Assembly (NCBI GenBank): GCA_037441565.1
Contig: JBBIRW010000007.1
Coordinates: forward strand, 1 to 64,000
Source: JBBIRW01 sp037441565
GTDB lineage: Bacteria > Desulfobacterota > JBBIRW01
Direction: 5' to 3'
DNA length: 64,000 bases
Both the position numbers and the translations under genes were made by a program. How positions within the stretch are numbered: the first letter of the stretch is position 1; every line of letters begins with the position of its first letter. Below are positions 59,726 to 64,000 of the stretch, in pieces. The notes beneath the pieces are model-generated. The model worked only from the letters and a program-made list of their open reading frames with translations. It made no database searches and was not told the DNA's origin.

Positions 59726-60409
59726 ATGAAAAACAAGGCCCTTTCTTTTATCTATCTTAAAAAGGCACTTTCCATGATCGAAAGCGGAGATTATTCACAA
59801 GCTGTTGATCTGCTCCAGGAGGCAATTCATTACAATCCCGACTGTTTTGAGGCACATATGAATCTTGGAATAATCTATCACAGGATGCAGAAGTATAATC
59901 TTGCAATAGATGAATTCCTCGAGGCAATTCGTATAAATCCTGATGCCTCTGCGGGCCATCTCTGCCTCGGTATAGCCTATTCAGACAATGGTCAGCTCAG
60001 TGAAGCCCTTGGAGAGCTAAATGAGGCCCTCCGAATTTCCCCTACAGCCGAGGTCTATACAAACCTTGGTGTTGTCTTTCTACGTATGGGGATGCTTGAT
60101 GAAGCCCTGAATGCACAGATGAACGCAGTAAAACTTGATCCAGGACATTTTCTTGCATACTATAATATGGGCGTTATTTATAGCATGAGGGATGAGCATG
60201 AGTATGCCATCAGGGCGTTCGAAAGGGCAAAGGATATAAGGCCAAATTCTATCATTGCAAAGGTAAATCTCGGCGTTGCATATGCAAGGGTTGGAAGATT
60301 GAATGATGCGCTGTCTGAATTTCAGGATGTCCTTGAACTTGATCCTGAAAATCTCCTTGCAAGAAAAAATATAGAGATACTGAAAAGGGAGATAGGAAAA
60401 CAAAACTGA
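59726..60409 (+). CDS. TPR-repeat protein
   Basis: A protein of about 227 residues made almost entirely of about six tetratricopeptide repeats (DLLQEAIHYNPDCFEAHMNLG, EFLEAIRINP, LNEALRISP, AFERAKDIRPN and others). No signal peptide. ATG 59726 is preferred to a TTG one codon earlier. The repeats scaffold protein contacts, and no partner is evident from context. It is 130 bp before the exchanger gene; the gap holds no recognised element. Confidence 0.85.
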   Translation: MKNKALSFIYLKKALSMIESGDYSQAVDLLQEAIHYNPDCFEAHMNLGIIYHRMQKYNLAIDEFLEAIRINPDASAGHLCLGIAYSDNGQLSEALGELNEALRISPTAEVYTNLGVVFLRMGMLDEALNAQMNAVKLDPGHFLAYYNMGVIYSMRDEHEYAIRAFERAKDIRPNSIIAKVNLGVAYARVGRLNDALSEFQDVLELDPENLLARKNIEILKREIGKQN

Positions 60410-60542
60410 ATTCTTTAAAGGAACCAGGTGGGGATCTTGTCTTTTACAGCAAAAAGTGAAATAAAGTTCGGAATGAAATTGTCGGCGGATCTTAAACTAC
60501 GGTAAAGAGGATCGATAGGATTTTATTCGGGGAAAGGAAGGT

Positions 60543-61772
60543 TTGAAAAAAAGGCAAATTCTTTTATATGCTGTTATTTTTTTGTTCACATTCTCCTGTC
60601 CCGTTCCATGGGTTGTCGTAAGATTCCTTAATTATCATCCGGGAGCCTTTGCTGAGGTCCTTTTAAGCGGGCTTGCAATTGTAGGTGCATCTTTTCTCAT
60701 CTCTTGGGCATCTGAACTCGCGCAGTTTGATCTGTCAAGATCCTTTGCAATGGCATTAATTGCATTGATTGCTGTTTTCCCTGAATATGCAGTTGATATA
60801 TACCTTGCCTGGAGTGCAGGAAAGGATTCCCATTATATCCCCCTTGTTTCAGCAAATATGACAGGCGCAAACAGACTGCTCATAGGAATTGGATGGTCCG
60901 TTACCACATTCCTGAGCTGGTGGGCACTCCGATCAAGGGGAAAGATCAACAGGTATACATTCCATATACTCCTTGAAAAGGATCTCTTCACAGAGATAGG
61001 TTTTTTGAGTATCGCAACATTTTACTGTTTTATCCTTCCCATCAAAGGAACTATTTCGCTTCTGGATACAGTTCTCCTCTCGTCCATATTTTTCCTCTAC
61101 ATACTAACTGCCCTGCGTATGCCTCATAAAGAGCCTGAAATAGAGGGTATGCTCCACCTGTTTTCCATGCTTAAACCACTATGGAGGAGGATTGTGATCA
61201 TTACGATATTTATATACTCCGCCTCCATAATATTTATATCAACGGAGCCCTTTGCAGAAGGTCTGATAGATATAGGGAAGATGGCTGGAGTTGATGAATT
61301 CTTACTCATCCAGTGGATTGCCCCACTTGCATCAGAATCGCCCGAACTCATAATAATCTCCTACTTTGCCCTGAAGGGTTTCTCAACATCATCGATGACA
61401 ACTGTGATATCTTCAAAGATCAACCAGTGGACATTACTTATTGCTTCCCTTCCGCTTGCCTTCAGCATATCCTCAGGAGGCCCATCCTCGATCCCACTTC
61501 TGGAAAGGGCAAGGGAGGAGGTCTTGCTTACAGCTGCGCAATCCCTTTTTGCATTGAGCATACTGATAAACCTCAGAATCTCCATCCTTGAGGTTACAGC
61601 CCTCTTCATGCTCTTTGTAACTCAGCTTTTTGTTACATCGGTTCATAATCGCTACATATACTCTTCTATCTACCTGGCCCTTTCTACCATCATAATACTC
61701 AAACAGAAGAACCACTTCTTTGAACTTTTCAGGTATCTCAAAAGGAATCTCTTTTACCGTGAAATGCATTAA
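60543..61772 (+). CDS. Sodium/calcium exchanger-like membrane protein
   Basis: A 409-residue protein with about 11 hydrophobic helices. Two inverted alpha repeats carry the exchanger signature: ALIALIAVFPEYAVDIYLAWS with NMTGANRLLIGIGW, and IAPLASESPELIIISYFA with SKINQWTLLIASLP, where the Glu residues bind cations. The family moves Ca2+ or another divalent cation against Na+ or H+. The start is TTG 60543 after GGAAGG. It overlaps the opposing radical-SAM gene by 4 bp. Confidence 0.85.
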   Translation: MKKRQILLYAVIFLFTFSCPVPWVVVRFLNYHPGAFAEVLLSGLAIVGASFLISWASELAQFDLSRSFAMALIALIAVFPEYAVDIYLAWSAGKDSHYIPLVSANMTGANRLLIGIGWSVTTFLSWWALRSRGKINRYTFHILLEKDLFTEIGFLSIATFYCFILPIKGTISLLDTVLLSSIFFLYILTALRMPHKEPEIEGMLHLFSMLKPLWRRIVIITIFIYSASIIFISTEPFAEGLIDIGKMAGVDEFLLIQWIAPLASESPELIIISYFALKGFSTSSMTTVISSKINQWTLLIASLPLAFSISSGGPSSIPLLERAREEVLLTAAQSLFALSILINLRISILEVTALFMLFVTQLFVTSVHNRYIYSSIYLALSTIIILKQKNHFFELFRYLKRNLFYREMH

Positions 61773-62590
61773 AAACAGAAAATCGCTTTTTTGTTAATCT
61801 CATGATGGGCACACCTTTCTCTGAAAATTGCCTTTATCCTCTTTGCATAAAGCCTTCTTATATTAATGTCATAAAGCACACCCCTCATATTATCCAAGGC
61901 GCGAGGGTATCTACTAAGAAGGACCCCCTTCATCGATGACCAGATCTGCCAGTGAGGGTTCATTATATCAACAAAGAAGAAATCAACACCTGTGCCTTTC
62001 ACAAGTTCTACCATTGCATCAATTTCATCCCTGGTGTCAGAAATACCTGGAAGGAGAGGACCGAAAAATATGTAGGTCTTAAGACCAGCTGACCTTAATT
62101 CTTTTAAAACAGCTACTCTATCAAATACAGATGAGGCATGTGGTTCAAAATCCTTCCGCACAGAATCATTAAGCGTTGTTATCGTTACACCTATCTCACA
62201 GTTCCTGTATCCTGATAGAATATCCATATCCCTTATAATAAGGGAACTTTTTGTGAGTATCCTTACAGGAAAGCCATGTTCTTTTAAGATCTCCAGACAT
62301 CTTCTCGTCAAACTGAACTTCTCCTCAAGCGGTTGCCACCCATCACACACACTGCTTATAAAAACTGTTCCTCTTCTCGATTTTACAATCTCTCTTTTAA
62401 GCACATCGGGTGCATTTATTTTTACATCGACAAAGCTTCCCCATGGATCTGTATATCCTTTAAACTTCATCATGAAACGTGCGTAGCAGTAGATACATCC
62501 ATGCTGGCATCCGGTATAACAATTTATGGTATAATCGGCAAGCGCAGATCTCGTAAGGATGGACCTGCAGATGACTTCCTTAATCTTCAT
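61769..62590 (-). CDS. Radical-SAM protein, SPL/Rv2578c-like (second copy)
   Basis: A 273-residue radical-SAM protein with cluster motif YTGCQHGCIYCYARF near residue 27 (CxxxCxxC), SSVCDGWQPLEEKFSLTRRCLEIL, VRILTKSS, and GVTITTLNDSVRKDFEPHASSVFDRV, parallel to the protein at 52400-53392. It lies antisense to the exchanger (4-bp overlap). The ribosome site is weak. The reaction is unknown; the group is related to spore photoproduct lyase. Confidence 0.83.
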   Translation of the reverse strand: MKIKEVICRSILTRSALADYTINCYTGCQHGCIYCYARFMMKFKGYTDPWGSFVDVKINAPDVLKREIVKSRRGTVFISSVCDGWQPLEEKFSLTRRCLEILKEHGFPVRILTKSSLIIRDMDILSGYRNCEIGVTITTLNDSVRKDFEPHASSVFDRVAVLKELRSAGLKTYIFFGPLLPGISDTRDEIDAMVELVKGTGVDFFFVDIMNPHWQIWSSMKGVLLSRYPRALDNMRGVLYDINIRRLYAKRIKAIFRERCAHHEINKKAIFCF

Positions 62591-62685
62591 ATCAGTAATA
62601 TTATGTTAAATATGGAGATCCTTCAAGGAGCGGGCTTTACATCTTAAAAAAATTTTTTTATAAGCCAGGTCCCCAGGCAATTAAA

Positions 62686-62946
62686 ATGGAAAGAGATAAT
62701 ATTAAAGCATCCCCCGGAAAATCGATCCCTTTATGGAAAATCATTTCAGGCATAATACTTATCTGGATAAGCTTTCTCATATATCCTTTATATGCAGTCA
62801 TCCCTTTCCTCCCTTTTTCCTCAACCATAAAGATTGTAGTAGCAACTGCAGGTTTTTTAATAAGCTGGGCACTTTTCTCAGCAGGTGTATTCCTTGCCGG
62901 TAAGGGATGGTGGCAGTGGATATCTAAAAGAAAAGGATGGTTTTGA
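62686..62946 (+). CDS. Small two-helix membrane protein
   Basis: An 86-residue protein with two hydrophobic segments (about 18-43 and 48-72) separated by FLPFSS, and a Trp/Lys-rich end (WWQWISKRKG). This is a common pattern for small inner-membrane proteins of unknown role. It has no convincing ribosome site. It precedes the next small gene by 45 bp. Confidence 0.55.
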   Translation: MERDNIKASPGKSIPLWKIISGIILIWISFLIYPLYAVIPFLPFSSTIKIVVATAGFLISWALFSAGVFLAGKGWWQWISKRKGWF

Positions 62947-62991
62947 TATGAGTAGTTGTGATCATGTGGTATACTTACTAAAAATGATGGA

Positions 62992-63369
62992 ATGGATGTA
63001 ATAATGGATAAGAAAGAGCAGATATTTCACGACTGGATGGTAGAACACCTTGCAGAAAGACTCTCACGGGATTTCAATGACATAAAGGTAAATGTGACAG
63101 GGATGAAAAAGCATGAGATCAAGGGGTATTTTCCGGATCTTATCCTTGGAAATTATGGTGTAACCCTGGCTGTTATGGAAGTTGAAACTGCCCATTCTAT
63201 AGACCCTGAAAAGATATCACAGTGGAAGAGTCTCTCACATCTTGGGGTAAAGCTCATTATTATGATCCCGAAGGATCTTAAAAGCAAAGTTATGGATATA
63301 TTATGGAAGGAAGCGCTGGTCAGTAAGGTTTCGCTGGGAACATATGATATAAATATCAATATACCTTAA
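62992..63369 (+). CDS. Small protein with PD-(D/E)xK-like motif
   Basis: A 125-residue protein. After helices at 8-28 comes FPDLIL (D49), then LAVMEVETAH with E63 and E65, the PD-x(n)-E-x-E pattern of the restriction-endonuclease-like fold, though the usual Lys is Glu. A helix and a strand (VKLIIMIPKD) complete the fold order. It could be a DNA/RNA nuclease or a non-catalytic relative. An extended -10 (TGGTATACT) lies about 15 bp upstream. ATG 62992 and 63004 are both possible starts. Confidence 0.5.
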   Translation: MDVIMDKKEQIFHDWMVEHLAERLSRDFNDIKVNVTGMKKHEIKGYFPDLILGNYGVTLAVMEVETAHSIDPEKISQWKSLSHLGVKLIIMIPKDLKSKVMDILWKEALVSKVSLGTYDININIP

Positions 63370-63379
63370 AGATCCATCT

Positions 63380-64000
63380 CTAAAAAACTTTTGACAATTC
63401 AGAAAACAGATATACAAAACTTTTAATGCCGCCGCTTGCCTGTCCCCAATCGAAGTTTTCATTGGGACCATGGTAGTTGTGCTCTGGTAAACTAAGACCC
63501 ATAAATATCACGGGTGCCTTAAGATATCTTTTCAAGGAAAGCACTGCTCCTATTGAACCTCCCTCGCGGACAAAAACCGGCCTTTTTCCAAATCCATATT
63601 TAATAGCCCTCGCCACAGCATCCGCATATACACCGCTCCTTTCTCCAGAAAAGGGGTGGAGAAAGGCAAGACCACGAAGTTTTATGTCGGGATTTAATCT
63701 CTTTACATGACCCTTTAAGATTCTAAATATGCTATGTGGATCCTGATCAGGAACAAGCCTCATGCTTATCTTTGCCTCTGCCCAAGAGGGAACGACTGTT
63801 TTAAGGGCTGGACCGGGATAGGAACTGTTAATGACATGGACCTCAAAGGTTGGACTTCCCCATATTCTTAGAAGTGTTTCCCTCCTCTCCCTGGATCTGA
63901 GAGACCTTAGACCATGAACCCGCATGAATTCCCTTAAACTGAATCCTGATGAGATAAAATCCCTCATCTCCCTCTCACTCACCCTTCTTACATCTTTATA
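63380..64000 (-). CDS. M20-family metallopeptidase, C-terminal part (runs off window)
   Basis: The reading frame is open to the window edge, so the N-terminal metal-binding part lies outside. What is seen is the dimerisation domain (VHVINSSYPGPALKTVVPSWAEAKISMRLVPDQ) and the last catalytic segment, with REGGSIG and EHNYHGPNENF, the His near the end being a zinc ligand of the M20 family. Such enzymes hydrolyse small peptides or N-acyl amino acids. Confidence 0.85.
   Translation of the reverse strand, partial: YKDVRRVSEREMRDFISSGFSLREFMRVHGLRSLRSRERRETLLRIWGSPTFEVHVINSSYPGPALKTVVPSWAEAKISMRLVPDQDPHSIFRILKGHVKRLNPDIKLRGLAFLHPFSGERSGVYADAVARAIKYGFGKRPVFVREGGSIGAVLSLKRYLKAPVIFMGLSLPEHNYHGPNENFDWGQASGGIKSFVYLFSELSKVF

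Noticed and set aside
62640..62665. A-run followed by T-run as a terminator
   Set aside because: It is a pure A/T palindrome with no GC stem, so it gives weak evidence for termination.

Overview
The window looks like a chromosome segment of a Gram-negative, probably anaerobic and possibly thermophilic bacterium. The Gram-negative reading rests on a nearly complete type II secretion (T2SS) cluster with a GspD secretin, an RlpA-type lipoprotein, a beta-barrel-like protein ending in Phe and many lipoprotein signal peptides. The anaerobic reading rests on a tungsten aldehyde:ferredoxin oxidoreductase operon, an ADP-forming acyl-CoA synthetase, several radical-SAM and Fe-S proteins and a tungstate-type ABC importer. 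Arginine is mostly AGA/AGG, which fits but does not prove a thermophile. A deep-branching Desulfobacterota/Nitrospirota-like lineage is plausible; the phylum cannot be fixed by eye. No IS element, prophage, CRISPR array or tRNA was recognised, and no gene-free gap exceeds about 300 bases.

Region 1 (1-11.5 kb, all minus strand): a pseudouridine synthase, a propeptide-only ORF, a secreted subtilisin-like protease with a Gly-rich/Cys/TM/basic C-terminal tail, then a metal oxyanion block: wtpA-wtpB-wtpC, a small lipoprotein, an EcfT-like/S-component-like fusion, and mosA-mosB (molybdenum/tungsten storage protein subunits). Two secreted repeat proteins follow, one cut by the window edge.

Region 2 (11.6-17.6 kb, plus): M48 peptidase, CoA-type NUDIX hydrolase and a complete livKHMGF branched-chain amino acid importer. 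Region 3 (17.6-33 kb, plus): gspN, a TPR lipoprotein, a two-domain exported protein, gspJ, an antisense CPBP intramembrane protease, gspC-D-E, a TIG/seven-bladed propeller lipoprotein, gspF-G-H-I-K-L-M. gspO is not in the window. An isolated 5S rRNA gene with its own promoter lies tail-to-tail with gspM.

Region 4 (33-52 kb): mixed genes, including class II aldolase-like, nitroreductase, CcdA, alpha/beta hydrolase, PEP mutase/isocitrate lyase family, SDR, a PilZ/Zn-ribbon/AAA+/Fis regulator without a GAFTGA loop, an overlapping RNase III-like plus nitrilase-like pair, RRM and DksA-like proteins, MscS, an FMN glutamate-synthase-like protein with no canonical start codon, endonuclease IV, a REC-PAS-Ser/Thr kinase and endonuclease III.

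Region 5 (52-64 kb): aorA-aorB-aorC with an ADP-forming acyl-CoA synthetase and a radical-SAM protein, then rlpA, a TPR protein, a cation/Ca2+ exchanger-like protein, a second radical-SAM protein of the same kind, two small unknown genes and a partial M20 peptidase. The Mo/W uptake and storage genes of region 1 and the W-enzyme operon of region 5 make a coherent tungsten story; the protease tail of region 1 and the CPBP protease inside the T2SS cluster suggest a C-terminal sorting pathway.
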